64,000 bases of DNA from an uncultured Marinobacter sp. (GCF_947259545.1 NZ_CAMYMK010000011.1:62001-126000); one strand, 5' to 3'. Positions 20,349 through 32,483 are shown, numbered from the stretch's first letter. The notes: a model not told the origin generated them from the sequence alone. Program-made: numbers and translations.

Positions 20349-20930
20349 ATGCTGGCTGATATTCTGATCACGATCCTGCTCATCGCGTCGACCTTCTACA
20401 TGACTATCGTGCTGCTGCGTTTTTTGCTGCAGCTGGCAAGAGCGGATTTCTACAACCCCATTTCCCAGTTTGTGGTGAAAGCCACCAACCCACTGCTGCG
20501 ACCGCTCCGGAGAGTCATTCCGGGTTGGGGAGGTATCGACGGTGCTGCTCTGGTGCTGGCCATCGTTATTCAGGCCATCGCATTTCTGCTGATTCTGGTG
20601 ACCCTGAACGGTGGCATGCCAAGCATCAACCCGATCACTCTGCTGGTGTGGGCCGCACTGAATGTACTGGACCTGATCGTCAAGATTTACTTCTGGTCGG
20701 TCATTGCCGTCGTTGTAATCAGCTGGATAGCTCCCGGGAGCCATCACCCGGCCATTCAACTGGTAGCGCAGATCACCGAGCCGGTCATGCGCCCGGTGCG
20801 CAACGTTATACCCTCAATGGGCGGTCTGGATTTGTCACCGATTGTGGTGTTCCTGATCCTGAACGTGATATCGGTAGTTATTAACCATATGAAAATTGCC
20901 GCTGGCATGGGCGCACTGGCTGGAATGTAA
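20349..20930 (+). CDS. yggT: YggT family membrane protein
   Basis: Duplicated YggT repeat with NPLLRPLRRVIPGWGGID and EPVMRPVRNVIPSMGGLDLSPI. Confidence 0.92.
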   Translation: MLADILITILLIASTFYMTIVLLRFLLQLARADFYNPISQFVVKATNPLLRPLRRVIPGWGGIDGAALVLAIVIQAIAFLLILVTLNGGMPSINPITLLVWAALNVLDLIVKIYFWSVIAVVVISWIAPGSHHPAIQLVAQITEPVMRPVRNVIPSMGGLDLSPIVVFLILNVISVVINHMKIAAGMGALAGM

Positions 20931-20985
20931 ACCAGATCCCGAAAATACATTTTGTTACAGTTAGCAACGCAAAACATCATATCCG

Positions 20986-21023
20986 GGCCACCGACTCATC
21001 CTACTGATTCGGTGGCCTTTTTT
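20986..21023 (+). terminator. Intrinsic terminator downstream of yggT
   Basis: GGCCACCGACTCATCCTACTGATTCGGTGGCCTTTTTT. Confidence 0.75.
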
Positions 21024-21164
21024 GACCAAAACCTGCCTCTCTGCTATACACACCTGCTTTGACTCCCAAAGAAATGCACAACAGTTGGGATATTATTGCC
21101 TATAGTTTGCCGTTAACCCGTGCACCAAAACCGTTACCCGGAAGTCGCGCAGAAGGAAATTCCG

Positions 21165-23129
21165 ATGAACAAACAAGGAACTCTGTCGCAGCAGGTAGAG
21201 GCCTACCACAACTGGAAGAAGGAACTGATCCGCCAGATAGGCCGATATCGATTGTGGTTGCAGGATAACAACCTGTTTTCAGAGGACGTAAGCCGCCGTA
21301 TCCGGCACGGCCTGGAATTATTGATTGAAGACGAGCTGACCATTGCCTTTGTCGGGGAATACTCCCGTGGCAAAACCGAGCTGATCAACGCCCTGTTTTT
21401 CTCCGAGTATGGCCAGCGTATGCTGCCATCTCAGGCCGGACGCACTACCATGTGTCCCACCGAGCTGTTCTTCGATCGCACCGAAAACGCCAACTACCTG
21501 ATGCTGCTCCCCATTGAGACTCGCACCGGGGAATTGTCCCTGCATCAACTCCGAAAGCAACCCGAGCGCTGGGTCAAGCATGACCTGGATGAGCGCAACC
21601 CTGAAATCATGCGGGAAGTGCTGTCCGAGGTCGCCCGGGTGAAAAGCGTCACCCCCGGTGAAGCCCGTAACCTGGGCTTCGACGAGAACATGTTGGAGCA
21701 CGACCGCAACAACCCCGGAAACGTACTGGTACCGGCCTGGCGTAACGCCCAGATCAGCATTCGCCACCCACTGTTCGAGCGCGGCCTGCGCATTCTAGAC
21801 ACACCCGGCCTCAACGCCCTCGGGTCTGAACCGGAACTGACCATCAGCATGCTGCCTCGGGCCCATGCCATCATTTTCCTGCTCAGCGCCGACACCGGTG
21901 TCACCGCCAGTGACATGACCATCTGGAAGGACCACATCGATACCGAGCATGCCGACCATCGCGCTGGCCGGTTTGCCGTACTCAACAAGATCGACGTGCT
22001 CTGGGATGATCTTCAGGGCGAGCAACACACCCGCGACGCGATTGACCGGGTTTGCGGCTACACGGCCGATCACCTAGGCATCCGCAGTGGTGATGTCATC
22101 CCGTTGTCAGCCAAGCAAGGCCTTATGGCCCGCATCAAACAGGACCATGACCTGTTTGACCGCTCAAACCTGGGCCAGCTGGAACAGCTGATCATCAAGC
22201 GCATCCTGATGCACAAGGAAGAATTGATCACCCAGAGCCTGATCAATGATCTGCTTGGCATGCTCCAGAACAGCCAGGCCGCCATGCAAACCCGTCTTGA
22301 CGCCCTGGAAGAGGAACTGCAAGCCTGTTCCGGCGTGACCATGGACAAGGAAGCGCTGCACCGTCTCGCTGACCGCGCCCAGAAGGATTACGAGTTTTAC
22401 TACAAGAAACTGATCACCCTGCGCTCCAGCCGTCGTCTGATGGAATCCCAGGGTGAGATGCTGAACAAGCTGGTCGACGAGCAACGTTTCGAAGAACACG
22501 CCAGTAAAGTTCGTACAACCATGTCCAAAAGCTGGACAACGGTCGGCATGAACCGCGGCATGGAGCACTTTTTCGAGCTACTGGAAAGCGACCTGAATAA
22601 CCTGATGAGCGAAGGCTTGCTGGCGGAAAAAATGGTCGGAGCCATCTATCGTCGTTATAACGAAGACACCCGCGCCCGTCACCTGGAACCCATCCCCCTG
22701 CGTTCGGGCCGCCACATCATTGCCGTAAGGGAACTGCGCAAAAAAGCCCGGCGTTTCCGGGCAAACCCCAAAAACCTGTTGAGCGAACAATCCGTGCTGA
22801 TCAGGCGGTTCTTCAACGTCATGGTCAACGAGGCCCGCACCCTGCATGAAAGGGCCCGGCACGACGTGGAACGATGGCCATCGGAAGCCCTGCTGCCGAT
22901 CATGCAGTACTCAATGGAACAGAAACAGCTCCTCGAACACCAGATCCGACGGCTTAAGGACATGGTACGCAGTGACCGGGACAGTCGTGCCGAGCGTAAA
23001 CGCCTGCAAAACGCCATCACCGACTTGCGCCGTCAGCTGGAACTGGCAGACGCCATGCATCGGCAAATCCGCAAGCCCGCCCCCACGCTGATTCAACAGA
23101 AAGTCGTCAATATATCCGGCGCCATCTGA
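21165..23129 (+). CDS. Dynamin family (bacterial dynamin-like) GTPase
   Basis: P-loop GEYSRGKTELINALF, G3 DTPGLNAL, G4 NKID, long helical C-terminal part; 654 aa from MNKQGTL. Confidence 0.85.
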   Translation: MNKQGTLSQQVEAYHNWKKELIRQIGRYRLWLQDNNLFSEDVSRRIRHGLELLIEDELTIAFVGEYSRGKTELINALFFSEYGQRMLPSQAGRTTMCPTELFFDRTENANYLMLLPIETRTGELSLHQLRKQPERWVKHDLDERNPEIMREVLSEVARVKSVTPGEARNLGFDENMLEHDRNNPGNVLVPAWRNAQISIRHPLFERGLRILDTPGLNALGSEPELTISMLPRAHAIIFLLSADTGVTASDMTIWKDHIDTEHADHRAGRFAVLNKIDVLWDDLQGEQHTRDAIDRVCGYTADHLGIRSGDVIPLSAKQGLMARIKQDHDLFDRSNLGQLEQLIIKRILMHKEELITQSLINDLLGMLQNSQAAMQTRLDALEEELQACSGVTMDKEALHRLADRAQKDYEFYYKKLITLRSSRRLMESQGEMLNKLVDEQRFEEHASKVRTTMSKSWTTVGMNRGMEHFFELLESDLNNLMSEGLLAEKMVGAIYRRYNEDTRARHLEPIPLRSGRHIIAVRELRKKARRFRANPKNLLSEQSVLIRRFFNVMVNEARTLHERARHDVERWPSEALLPIMQYSMEQKQLLEHQIRRLKDMVRSDRDSRAERKRLQNAITDLRRQLELADAMHRQIRKPAPTLIQQKVVNISGAI

Positions 23130-23248
23130 GGCGCCCGGTTTTCTGCGGTTGCAGGCACGGAGAGCGGCCTTTAAACTGCTGGGCTGGCAACCGCTCTCCC
23201 CGCGTTGTTCCAGACTTTCACTGACTGAACCAGGAACCTGTCGCGCCG

Positions 23249-24397
23249 ATGCCCGATTCCCTGCCAACGGATTCTGTCGGGATTGTCACCCCGCAGACGC
23301 TACATTTTGACGCGCCCATCACCCTGGCGTGTGGGCAAACGCTGGATAGTTACGATCTGGTGATCGAGACCTACGGCACATTGAATGCCGACGCCAGCAA
23401 TGCCGTTCTGATTTGTCATGCCCTCAGCGGCCATCACCACGCCGCCGGTTACCACTCGATGGAAGAGCGAAAACCTGGCTGGTGGGACAGCTGCATTGGC
23501 CCGGGCAAGCCCATCGATACAAATCGCTTCTTTGTCGTCAGCCTGAACAACCTCGGAGGCTGCCACGGCAGCACCGGCCCCAACAGCGTCAATCCGAAGA
23601 CGGGCAAACCCTACGGCCCGGAATTCCCGGTGATTACAGTCAGCGACTGGGTACAGAGTCAGGCCCTGCTCGCGGACCGGCTCGGCATCGAATGCTGGGC
23701 CGCTGTCGTAGGCGGCTCCCTTGGCGGCATGCAGGCACTGCAGTGGAGCCTGGATTACCCCGACCGGCTGCGTCATTCGGTGGTGATTGCCTCCACCCCT
23801 CGCCTGACGGCCCAGAATATCGCCTTCAACGAGGTGGCACGACAAGCCATCACCTCGGACCAGGAATTTCACGACGGCCGTTACCAGGATTTCGATACCG
23901 TGCCTCGCCGCGGCCTGATGCTGGCACGAATGGTGGGCCACATCACCTACCTGTCCGACGCGTCCATGGGTGAAAAATTCGGCCGGGAATTGCGGGACCA
24001 GGCCTACAAATTCGGCTATGACGCGGAATTCCAGGTGGAGAGTTACCTGCGCTATCAGGGCGAACGCTTCTCAGAGATGTTCGATGCCAACACCTACCTG
24101 CTGATGACCCGCGCACTCGATTACTTCGACCCTGCGTACGAGTATGGCGGCGACTTATCGAAGGCCCTGGCGCCTTCCAACTGTGAATACCTGGTATTGT
24201 CCTTCAGTACCGACTGGCGCTTTACCCCGGCCCGCTCCGAGGAGATGGTCAACGCCATGATCGCGGCAAAAAAACGGGTAAGTTACGCGGAAATTGACGC
24301 GCCCTGGGGCCACGACGCCTTCCTGATCCCGACCCCCAGGTATACCGACATCTTTAACGCCTATATGGATCGTGTCGCACGGGAGGTGGGCGTATGA
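23249..24397 (+). CDS. metX: Homoserine O-acyltransferase MetX
   Basis: [28 protein letters not shown]; followed by metW. Confidence 0.93.
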   Translation: MPDSLPTDSVGIVTPQTLHFDAPITLACGQTLDSYDLVIETYGTLNADASNAVLICHALSGHHHAAGYHSMEERKPGWWDSCIGPGKPIDTNRFFVVSLNNLGGCHGSTGPNSVNPKTGKPYGPEFPVITVSDWVQSQALLADRLGIECWAAVVGGSLGGMQALQWSLDYPDRLRHSVVIASTPRLTAQNIAFNEVARQAITSDQEFHDGRYQDFDTVPRRGLMLARMVGHITYLSDASMGEKFGRELRDQAYKFGYDAEFQVESYLRYQGERFSEMFDANTYLLMTRALDYFDPAYEYGGDLSKALAPSNCEYLVLSFSTDWRFTPARSEEMVNAMIAAKKRVSYAEIDAPWGHDAFLIPTPRYTDIFNAYMDRVAREVGV

Positions 24398-24996
24398 GAC
24401 CGGATCTGGAAATCATTCAGCAATGGGTCAAACCCGGCAACCGGGTACTCGACCTGGGCTGCGGTGACGGCACCCTGCTGGACTTTTTGCAGCGTGAACG
24501 TAACGCAACCGGCTTTGGACTGGAAATTAATCCGGACCACATTACCACCTGCATGGGTCGTGGCGTTTCGGTTATTGAACAAAATCTGGACACGCAGGGA
24601 CTGGGTAATTTCGACGACCGGACCTTCGATACCGTGCTGATGACCCAGGCCCTGCAGGCCGTACGACGACCGGACATGGTACTGGAGGAAATGCTCAGGG
24701 TGGGCCGTGAAGGTATCGTCACCTTCCCCAATTTTGCCCACTGGCGCCTGAGATGGGGCCTGACCCTGAGAGGGCGCATGCCGGAGTCCGAAGCCTTGCC
24801 ATACAAGTGGTACAACACGCCTAACATCCGGCTGTGCACGTTCAGGGATTTTGAAGCCTTGTGCCGCCAGAAGAACATCCGCATCAAGAGTCGCCGGGTG
24901 GTGGATGGACAACACCAGAATAGCTGGCTCGCCCGCCTATGGCCTAATATGCTGGGAGAGATCGCCATTTACCGTATTACACGGGAGGAGACCTAA
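24394..24996 (+). CDS. metW: Methionine biosynthesis protein MetW
   Basis: [32 protein letters not shown]; overlaps metX stop. Confidence 0.94.
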   Translation: MRPDLEIIQQWVKPGNRVLDLGCGDGTLLDFLQRERNATGFGLEINPDHITTCMGRGVSVIEQNLDTQGLGNFDDRTFDTVLMTQALQAVRRPDMVLEEMLRVGREGIVTFPNFAHWRLRWGLTLRGRMPESEALPYKWYNTPNIRLCTFRDFEALCRQKNIRIKSRRVVDGQHQNSWLARLWPNMLGEIAIYRITREET

Positions 24997-25445
24997 TGCA
25001 GAACACCCAACATTGGCTGGCAGCCGCTCTGCTCTGCCTCGCTTTCATCAGCTTCCAAGCGCACGCTGCCGGCGCAAAGGATTTTGGTGAGTATCAGGTA
25101 CATTACAGCGTCTTTCCAAGCACCTTCCTTGACCCTGAGGTGGCGAAGGCCAACAACCTCACTCGCAGCCAGGGTATCGGCATCGTCAACATCGCGATCA
25201 TGCGCGAGGATGAAAGCGGCGGGCTGACTACGGTAACGGGACAGGTGGAAGGCAAAGCACTCAACGATGTCCAGCAACCCAGTTTTCTGGCGTTCCGGCG
25301 AATTAAGGAAGGTGAGGCGGTGTACTTCATAGCAGAATACCAGTACCGCAATGCCGAACTGATGACCTTCCAGATCACCGCTCGCCCCAGCGGCGCCGGA
25401 ACAGATCTTCCCATCCGATTCTCTCACACGCTGTTCAACGACTGA
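24996..25445 (+). CDS. DUF4426 domain-containing exported protein
   Basis: Signal peptide; [26 protein letters not shown]; position after metW. Confidence 0.85.
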   Translation: MQNTQHWLAAALLCLAFISFQAHAAGAKDFGEYQVHYSVFPSTFLDPEVAKANNLTRSQGIGIVNIAIMREDESGGLTTVTGQVEGKALNDVQQPSFLAFRRIKEGEAVYFIAEYQYRNAELMTFQITARPSGAGTDLPIRFSHTLFND

Positions 25446-26062
25446 TGACTGAAACTCGTACGAAGCTGGTCATCGCCAGCAACAACAAAGGCAAGATCGC
25501 GGAACTAACCGACCTGTTAGGTCCGCTTGGCATTGAGCCGGTGGCACAGGGAGAACTTGGTGTCAGCGCAGCGGAAGAACCCGCGGTGACTTTTGTCGAG
25601 AACGCCATTCTCAAGGCCCGCCATGCCGCCCGCGCCACTGGCCTGCCAGCACTGGCCGACGACTCCGGACTCGCGGTTGATGCCCTCGGCGGTGCGCCCG
25701 GCGTCCGTTCGGCCCGTTACGCAGGCGAAAACGCGAGCGATGACGACAATGTACAGGCGTTACTCGAAGCCATGTCTTCTGTTGCAGAGGAAGAACGAGG
25801 CGCCCAGTTTCACTGCGTGCTGGTGTACCTGCGCCACGCCGATGATCCAACACCCATTGTCTGTCATGGCCGCTGGCCCGGAAGCATTCTGCCCAGCCGC
25901 CGTGGCGAAGGCGGCTTTGGCTACGACCCCGTATTCCTGGTTCCGGAAACAGGCTGCAGCGCTGCCGAACTGAGCCGGGAGCAAAAGGGCAAAATCAGCC
26001 ATCGCGGCCGCGCTCTGACACAACTACTGGATCAGCTTAGGGCCAGGGCGGCATCGTCGTGA
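25445..26062 (+). CDS. rdgB: RdgB/HAM1 family non-canonical purine NTP pyrophosphatase
   Basis: [30 protein letters not shown]. Confidence 0.95.
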   Translation: MTETRTKLVIASNNKGKIAELTDLLGPLGIEPVAQGELGVSAAEEPAVTFVENAILKARHAARATGLPALADDSGLAVDALGGAPGVRSARYAGENASDDDNVQALLEAMSSVAEEERGAQFHCVLVYLRHADDPTPIVCHGRWPGSILPSRRGEGGFGYDPVFLVPETGCSAAELSREQKGKISHRGRALTQLLDQLRARAASS

Positions 26063-27210
26063 CCTCCAGCTCCGCAGGGGCGGGTACAATGCTGCCGCCC
26101 CTGAGCCTTTATATCCACGTGCCCTGGTGCGTTCGCAAGTGCCCCTATTGCGACTTCAACTCCCATGCCTTCAGTGGTGATATTCCGGAAGACGCCTACC
26201 TGCGGGCACTGCTGGAGGACCTGGATCAGGATCTGGCCCTGACCGGTGGCCGCAGCATCCAGACTGTCTTTATTGGCGGTGGCACACCGTCGCTGATGTC
26301 CCCCGATTTCTATCAGCAGCTTTTCCGCGCCCTGAAACAGCGCCTGGATTTCAACCCCGACGCCGAGATCACCCTGGAGGCCAATCCCGGGACCGTGGAG
26401 CAGGCGCGATTTGAGGGGTTCCGTGAAGCCGGCATTAATCGCCTCTCCCTGGGCATCCAGAGTTTCAACCCGGACCATCTGAAGGTTCTCGGCCGTATCC
26501 ACGATGACAAGGCGGCCCATCAGGCGATTCAGGCGGCCAGACAGGCAGGCTTTGACAACTTCAACCTGGACCTGATGCATGGCTTGCCGGGACAGACACC
26601 GGACAACGCCATCGCCGACCTTGAAGCGGCACTGGCATGGGAACCACCTCACGTTTCCTGGTACCAGCTGACCCTGGAACCCAATACCGAATTCTACAGC
26701 CGTCCCCCGGCTCTGCCGGATGACGAACGCTTATGGGAGATCTACGAAAAAGGGGGGGCCTATCTGCGACACCATGGCTATAGCGATTATGAGGTGTCCG
26801 CCTGGTCCCGCCCCGGCATGGCGTCCCGCCATAACCTGAACTACTGGACCTTTGGCGACTACCTGGCACTCGGTGCCGGCGCTCATGGCAAGATTACCGG
26901 CTCCGGGCATTCGTCGCGATACTGGAAAACCCGGCAACCGTCCGCTTACCTGAATCGTATCGGCAGCCGCACCGCCGGCAGCGAGACCATCGCACCGGAC
27001 GACTTGCCGCTGGAGTTCCTGATGAATGCACTGCGACTGACTGAAGGCGTGGACGATCAATTATTCAGTACACGAACAGGTTTACCCCTGAGCACGGTTG
27101 CGGTAAAACTTGAACAATTGAGAAAGGAAAATCTGCTGGCCCCTGACCGGCTCAAAGCCACCGAACTTGGCCACAGGTACCTGAACAGCCTGCTGGAGCG
27201 TTTTCTGTAA
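26059..27210 (+). CDS. hemW: Radical SAM heme chaperone HemW
   Basis: [20 protein letters not shown] radical SAM motif. Confidence 0.95.
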   Translation: MTSSSAGAGTMLPPLSLYIHVPWCVRKCPYCDFNSHAFSGDIPEDAYLRALLEDLDQDLALTGGRSIQTVFIGGGTPSLMSPDFYQQLFRALKQRLDFNPDAEITLEANPGTVEQARFEGFREAGINRLSLGIQSFNPDHLKVLGRIHDDKAAHQAIQAARQAGFDNFNLDLMHGLPGQTPDNAIADLEAALAWEPPHVSWYQLTLEPNTEFYSRPPALPDDERLWEIYEKGGAYLRHHGYSDYEVSAWSRPGMASRHNLNYWTFGDYLALGAGAHGKITGSGHSSRYWKTRQPSAYLNRIGSRTAGSETIAPDDLPLEFLMNALRLTEGVDDQLFSTRTGLPLSTVAVKLEQLRKENLLAPDRLKATELGHRYLNSLLERFL

Positions 27211-27743
27211 TGCACATGCTGAGCACCGTCCGATCACTGCCCAAACGCTTGAAGCTGGGCATGATCTTCTCCATCATCCTGCTGGTGGCCTTGCTGGCCA
27301 TCAACCAGCCCCTGCAAACCGGTTCAGCTCCACAGGGCATCATCAGCTACCAGTTGGCCGCCACCGCAGATCATTCCATGGCCATCCTGCGCAGCTGGCG
27401 CGGGGACGTCATGATCTGGGCGTACACCTCGCTGTGGCTGGACTTCCTGTTTATTCCTGTCTATGTCATCACCCTGTTGATGATGACCAACCTGATTATG
27501 CGGGATCGCCCGGGGGTGCGCGAGCGCAACGTGGCCCGCTGGGTCAGGGCACTGTTTGTGTGTGCCGGCGCCAGCGACGTGTTGGAAAACATTCTTCTGC
27601 TGAACAACCTTAACCCGCCAACCGACACCATCAGCCTGTCCGCCACTATATGTGCGCTGATCAAGTACACCGGATTGATGCTCGGGTTGGCGGGGCTGGT
27701 CATTATCCGCGCAGCGAGGCGTCACCCGCTCGCTCACGGGTAA
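27210..27743 (+). CDS. Hypothetical membrane protein
   Basis: Several predicted TM segments, coupled to hemW (start overlaps stop). Confidence 0.65.
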   Translation: MHMLSTVRSLPKRLKLGMIFSIILLVALLAINQPLQTGSAPQGIISYQLAATADHSMAILRSWRGDVMIWAYTSLWLDFLFIPVYVITLLMMTNLIMRDRPGVRERNVARWVRALFVCAGASDVLENILLLNNLNPPTDTISLSATICALIKYTGLMLGLAGLVIIRAARRHPLAHG

Positions 27744-27757
27744 CGCCACATCCGGCA

Positions 27758-28474
27758 TCAGTTGGTGCGGTGGAAGAGCAGATCCCAGACACCGTGGCCA
27801 AGTCGCTCGCCACGTTTTTCAAATTTGGTCATCGGACGATCATCAGGGCGGGGCGAAAACTGGCCTGGCTCAGCGGCATTGGCAAAGCCTTCGGCCTCGC
27901 TCATCACTTCCATCATGTGCTCGGCGTAGTTCTCCCAGTCTGTTGCCAGGTGCAAAATCCCACCAACCCGAAGCTTGTGGCGAATACGCTGGACAAAGTC
28001 GTGCTGGATCAGACGGCGTTTATGGTGCCGCTTCTTGTGCCAGGGATCCGGGAAGAACACCATCACCCGGTCAAGACAGGCGTCCGGCAGGCACAGATCG
28101 ATGACGTCATTGGCATCAATGGAGTAGACCCGCACATTCTCAAGCCCACGGTCCTCAACTTCCTTCAGCAACGCCCCCACCCCGGGCAGGTGCACTTCAA
28201 CCCCGATAAAATCCTGTTCCGGTGCAGCTTCGGCCATGTCAGCAAGCGATTTGCCCATGCCAAAGCCAATTTCCAGGTTGAGCATGGCATCGCGCCCGAA
28301 CACCTGGCGCGGATCAATCATGCCCTGCTCGCGGGTTAACCCGTAGATCGGCCAGCTACGCTCATACGCATTCTTCTGGCCTACAGTCATCCGACCCTGG
28401 CGCAAAACGAAACTGCGAATGCCACGGCGCGTGGTTACCGGGGAATCGTTGGACAGATCTTTTTCATCGGTCAT
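27758..28474 (-). CDS. trmB: tRNA (guanine-N7-)-methyltransferase TrmB
   Basis: [36 protein letters not shown]. Confidence 0.95.
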   Translation of the reverse strand: MTDEKDLSNDSPVTTRRGIRSFVLRQGRMTVGQKNAYERSWPIYGLTREQGMIDPRQVFGRDAMLNLEIGFGMGKSLADMAEAAPEQDFIGVEVHLPGVGALLKEVEDRGLENVRVYSIDANDVIDLCLPDACLDRVMVFFPDPWHKKRHHKRRLIQHDFVQRIRHKLRVGGILHLATDWENYAEHMMEVMSEAEGFANAAEPGQFSPRPDDRPMTKFEKRGERLGHGVWDLLFHRTN

Positions 28475-28548
28475 CTGGGGTCCTCAACCGCAGCAAGCGG
28501 ATTCTGGTTCTGGAGAAATTACCGCACAGTTTACCAGAGTGGATCGAT

Positions 28549-30072
28549 TCAGGCCGACACAACCGAATTGGCCGATTGCTGCCGGTCCAGCTTGCGATAG
28601 CCCAACGCCTCCACCAGATGGCCATTGCCGATACCTTCGGCCCCATCCAGGTCGGCCAGGGTCCTCGCCACGCGGAGGATCCGGTGCAAGGCGCGGGCGG
28701 AGAGCCCGAGTTTCTCCATCGCCCCGGACAACAGTGCTTCTCCCTGGCTGTCCAGCTGACAGTATCGGTGCAGATCATTGCCACCCAGGCCTGCATTGAT
28801 GGTTCCCCGCTGCAACTGGCGATCGCGCGCCCGGGCCACCCTGGCCCTGACCACTTCGCTCGCTTCACCGTCCGCCTGTTTCTGCATTAACACGTCCCCG
28901 CCCTGCACCGGCACCTCCACGTGAAGGTCAAAGCGATCCAGCAACGGCCCCGACACCTTACCCCGGTAGCGCATAACCTGCTGCGGCGTACACTGGCACT
29001 CGATCGTCGGGTGGCCATTGTAGCCGCAGGGGCATGGATTCATCGCCCCTACGACCTGGAACATGGCAGGAAACGTTACCTGCCGGGCGGCACGACTGAT
29101 GGATATCTCACCACTTTCCATAGGCTCCCGGAGTACCTCAAGCACCCGGCGCTCAAACTCTGGCAATTCATCGAGAAACAATACGCCGCGATGGGCGAGA
29201 GAGATTTCTCCCGGGCGGGGACTGCTACCGCCACCCACCATGGCAACGGCAGAAGCGGTATGATGGGGCGAGCGGAACGGCGGCTGCCGCCAGTAACCGT
29301 CGCGCACGGGCAGCCCCGCCACGGAATGGACACTGGCTACTTCCAGAGCGGCATCGGTGGTGAGCGGCGGCAAAATACCGGGCAGCCGGCTGGCCAACAT
29401 GCTTTTCCCGGTGCCCGGCGGCCCGTAAAAAAGCAGGTTGTGGGCTCCGGCGGCCGCCACCTCCAACGCCCGTCTTGGTACGCTCTGCCCCCGGACATCC
29501 GCAAGATCCGGCCCGGCTACTGCGTTTTCATCCAGTGACGATGGCGGAATGGGCACCAGCGTTGCGCGGCCGCATAAGTGTTCACACACGGTCAGTATGT
29601 GGGCAGCAGAGAGCACATCGTCCTGGCTTGCCAGAGCAGCCTCGGACGCATTCGCCTGCGGCACCAGCAACCTCCGCTTTTCCTGCCGTGCGGCCAGCAC
29701 GGCCGGCAGTATGCCTTTGAGGGGGCGCAAGGCGCCATCCAGGGACAACTCCCCCACGAACTCACAGGCAGTCAGGCTTTCCGGGGGTATCTGCCCCGAC
29801 GCCACCAGGATACCCAGGGCAATTGGCAGATCGAAGCGACCGCCCTCTTTCGGCAGATCGGCGGGGGCGAGATTGATCGTGATACGACGGGCGGGGAATT
29901 CGAAACCGGCATTCAGCAGAGCGCTGCGGACCCGCTCCTTGCTTTCCCGAACCCCGGTCTCCGGAAGCCCGACAATGGAAAGGGCCGGTAATCCACCGGA
30001 CAGATGCACTTCAACTGTTACAGCAGGTGCGGATACACCAATGCTGGCGCGGGAATGGACAATAGCTAACAT
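28549..30072 (-). CDS. yifB: YifB family Mg chelatase-like AAA ATPase
   Basis: MLAIVHSRASIGVSAPAVTVEVHLSGGLPALSIVGLPETGVRESKERVRSAL; YGPPGTGKSMLASRLPGILPPL. Confidence 0.94.
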   Translation of the reverse strand: MLAIVHSRASIGVSAPAVTVEVHLSGGLPALSIVGLPETGVRESKERVRSALLNAGFEFPARRITINLAPADLPKEGGRFDLPIALGILVASGQIPPESLTACEFVGELSLDGALRPLKGILPAVLAARQEKRRLLVPQANASEAALASQDDVLSAAHILTVCEHLCGRATLVPIPPSSLDENAVAGPDLADVRGQSVPRRALEVAAAGAHNLLFYGPPGTGKSMLASRLPGILPPLTTDAALEVASVHSVAGLPVRDGYWRQPPFRSPHHTASAVAMVGGGSSPRPGEISLAHRGVLFLDELPEFERRVLEVLREPMESGEISISRAARQVTFPAMFQVVGAMNPCPCGYNGHPTIECQCTPQQVMRYRGKVSGPLLDRFDLHVEVPVQGGDVLMQKQADGEASEVVRARVARARDRQLQRGTINAGLGGNDLHRYCQLDSQGEALLSGAMEKLGLSARALHRILRVARTLADLDGAEGIGNGHLVEALGYRKLDRQQSANSVVSA

Positions 30073-30141
30073 AACGACCTTCCGTGGTCAGATTCTTTCG
30101 GCATTCATCGTATGGGCACGCCGGCCCATCTCAGTGCAGAC

Positions 30142-30396
30142 TCACTGATCCTGCAGCTTGCTTTCCAGGGCGGCCACGCGCTTCTCCAGCGCTTCGACCT
30201 TTTCACGGGTCTTCATCAACACCGCCTGCTGGGCATCAAACTCTTCACGGGTCACCAACTCCAGACGGGAAAGCACCGTCATCACGGTCGCCCTTGCCTG
30301 GGTTTCGAAATCTTCCCGGGCCGCACGGGCCATATCGGGCACAAACTGGCCAAACTGCCCCTGAAGCTGGGCCAAGAAATCCTGCGGACCTTTCAC
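30142..30396 (-). CDS. ubiK: UbiK family ubiquinone biosynthesis accessory factor (BMFP domain)
   Basis: VTREEFDAQQAVLMKTREKVEALEKRVAALES; next to yifB and glnK. Confidence 0.85.
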   Translation of the reverse strand: MKGPQDFLAQLQGQFGQFVPDMARAAREDFETQARATVMTVLSRLELVTREEFDAQQAVLMKTREKVEALEKRVAALESKLQDQ

Positions 30397-30542
30397 AACA
30401 TCACCTCTCTGGCATCAACGGGTTCCGGCACCAACCGACGATCAGGCGCCCGGAATGAACTTGCGGGAGTGTAACACATCGCTGGCCCTGCCATACTGTG
30501 CCCTGTCCGCAGTATAATAACGCCGCAGGACGGCTGGCACGG

Positions 30543-30589
30543 TGCGCCAATTTGGCTCGCCGTGAAAGCCAATGCTCTTTTTTGGTGCA
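30543..30589 (+). promoter_or_regulatory. Tandem candidate NtrC-binding sites upstream of glnK
   Basis: TGCGCCAATTTGGCTCG (30543-30559) and TGCTCTTTTTTGGTGCA (30573-30589), both resembling TGCACCAAAATGGTGCA; centres 30 bp apart. Confidence 0.6.
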
Positions 30590-30642
30590 GCATAATGTTC
30601 CAAACTGGAGCGTCATATTTTTAGGTCATTGAAAATATGTGA

Positions 30643-31122
<480 letters not shown>

Positions 31123-31193
31123 TAACAGCCTGAATTCCCGATAGCCAACGCAAAAAACTTATAACCTGAAAAGCCTCGTGCGGAGGGCTTCAT

Positions 31194-32462
31194 ATGGAAA
31201 GCAATATCTTTCACCTGCAGTACGCTATAGATACCTTTTATTTTCTGGTGTGCGGTGCATTAGTCATGTGGATGGCAGCTGGCTTTGCCATGCTGGAATC
31301 CGGCCTGGTTCGCGCCAAGAACACCACTGAAATTCTCACCAAGAACGTGGCATTGTTCGCAGTGTCATGCACCATGTACCTGATCTGCGGTTACGCGATC
31401 ATGTACGGCGGCAACATCTTCCTGTCCGGCATGGGCGACGTGGACGTCGGCGGTGTCATGGGCGAATTCGCCAGCCGTGACGGCGGTTTCGAGGGTGGCT
31501 CCATCTACTCAGGCGCGTCTGACTTCTTCTTCCAGGTGGTGTTCGTAGCCACGGCCATGTCCATCGTGTCCGGTGCGGTTGCCGAGCGTATGAAACTCTG
31601 GGCTTTCCTGGTGTTCGCCGTCGTCATGACCGGCTTCATCTATCCGATGGAAGGTGCCTGGACCTGGAATGGTGCCGATGTCTTCGGCATGTACAACCTC
31701 GGCGACCTTGGCTTCAGTGACTTTGCTGGCTCAGGCATCGTTCACATGGCCGGTGCAGCCGCCGCCCTGGCAGGTGTTCTGCTTCTCGGCGCCCGTAAAG
31801 GCAAGTACGGCCCCAATGGCGAGATTCGCGCCTTCCCGGGTGCCAACCTGCCGCTGGCAACACTGGGTACTTTCATCCTGTGGATGGGCTGGTTCGGTTT
31901 CAACGGCGGTTCGGTTCTGAAACTGGGGGATATCTCCAGCGCCCACGCCGTCGCGATGGTCTTCCTGAACACCAACGCAGCAGCTGCCGGTGGCGCCATC
32001 GCCGCACTGATCACTGCTCGCCTGATGTTTGGCAAGGCTGACCTGACCATGCTGCTGAACGGCGCACTGGCCGGCCTGGTAACCATCACCGCTGAGCCGT
32101 CCACCCCGACAGCCCTGACGGCAACGCTCTTCGGCGCCGTGGGCGGTGTCCTGGTGGTACTGAGCATCGTCACCATGGACAAGCTGCGCATCGACGATCC
32201 TGTGGGTGCCATTTCGGTTCACGGTGTCTGTGGTCTGCTGGGTCTGCTGCTGGTGCCGATCACCAACGGTGATTCCACCTTCTTCGGCCAGATCGTGGGA
32301 GCCCTCACCATCTTCGTCTGGGTCTTCGGTGCCAGCCTGATTGTCTGGGGTATCCTCAAGGCGGTCATCGGCATCCGGGTCAGCGAAGAAGACGAATACG
32401 AAGGCGTCGATCTGTCCGAGTGTGGTATGGAAGCCTATCCGGAGTTTGTCAGCAGCAAATAA
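31194..32462 (+). CDS. amtB: Ammonium transporter AmtB
   Basis: Amt family with FNGGSVLKLGD, GFAMLESGLVRAKN, HMAGAAAALAG; multiple TM. Confidence 0.95.
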   Translation: MESNIFHLQYAIDTFYFLVCGALVMWMAAGFAMLESGLVRAKNTTEILTKNVALFAVSCTMYLICGYAIMYGGNIFLSGMGDVDVGGVMGEFASRDGGFEGGSIYSGASDFFFQVVFVATAMSIVSGAVAERMKLWAFLVFAVVMTGFIYPMEGAWTWNGADVFGMYNLGDLGFSDFAGSGIVHMAGAAAALAGVLLLGARKGKYGPNGEIRAFPGANLPLATLGTFILWMGWFGFNGGSVLKLGDISSAHAVAMVFLNTNAAAAGGAIAALITARLMFGKADLTMLLNGALAGLVTITAEPSTPTALTATLFGAVGGVLVVLSIVTMDKLRIDDPVGAISVHGVCGLLGLLLVPITNGDSTFFGQIVGALTIFVWVFGASLIVWGILKAVIGIRVSEEDEYEGVDLSECGMEAYPEFVSSK

Positions 32463-32483
32463 CGTCTGCCGACAGGAAAACGC

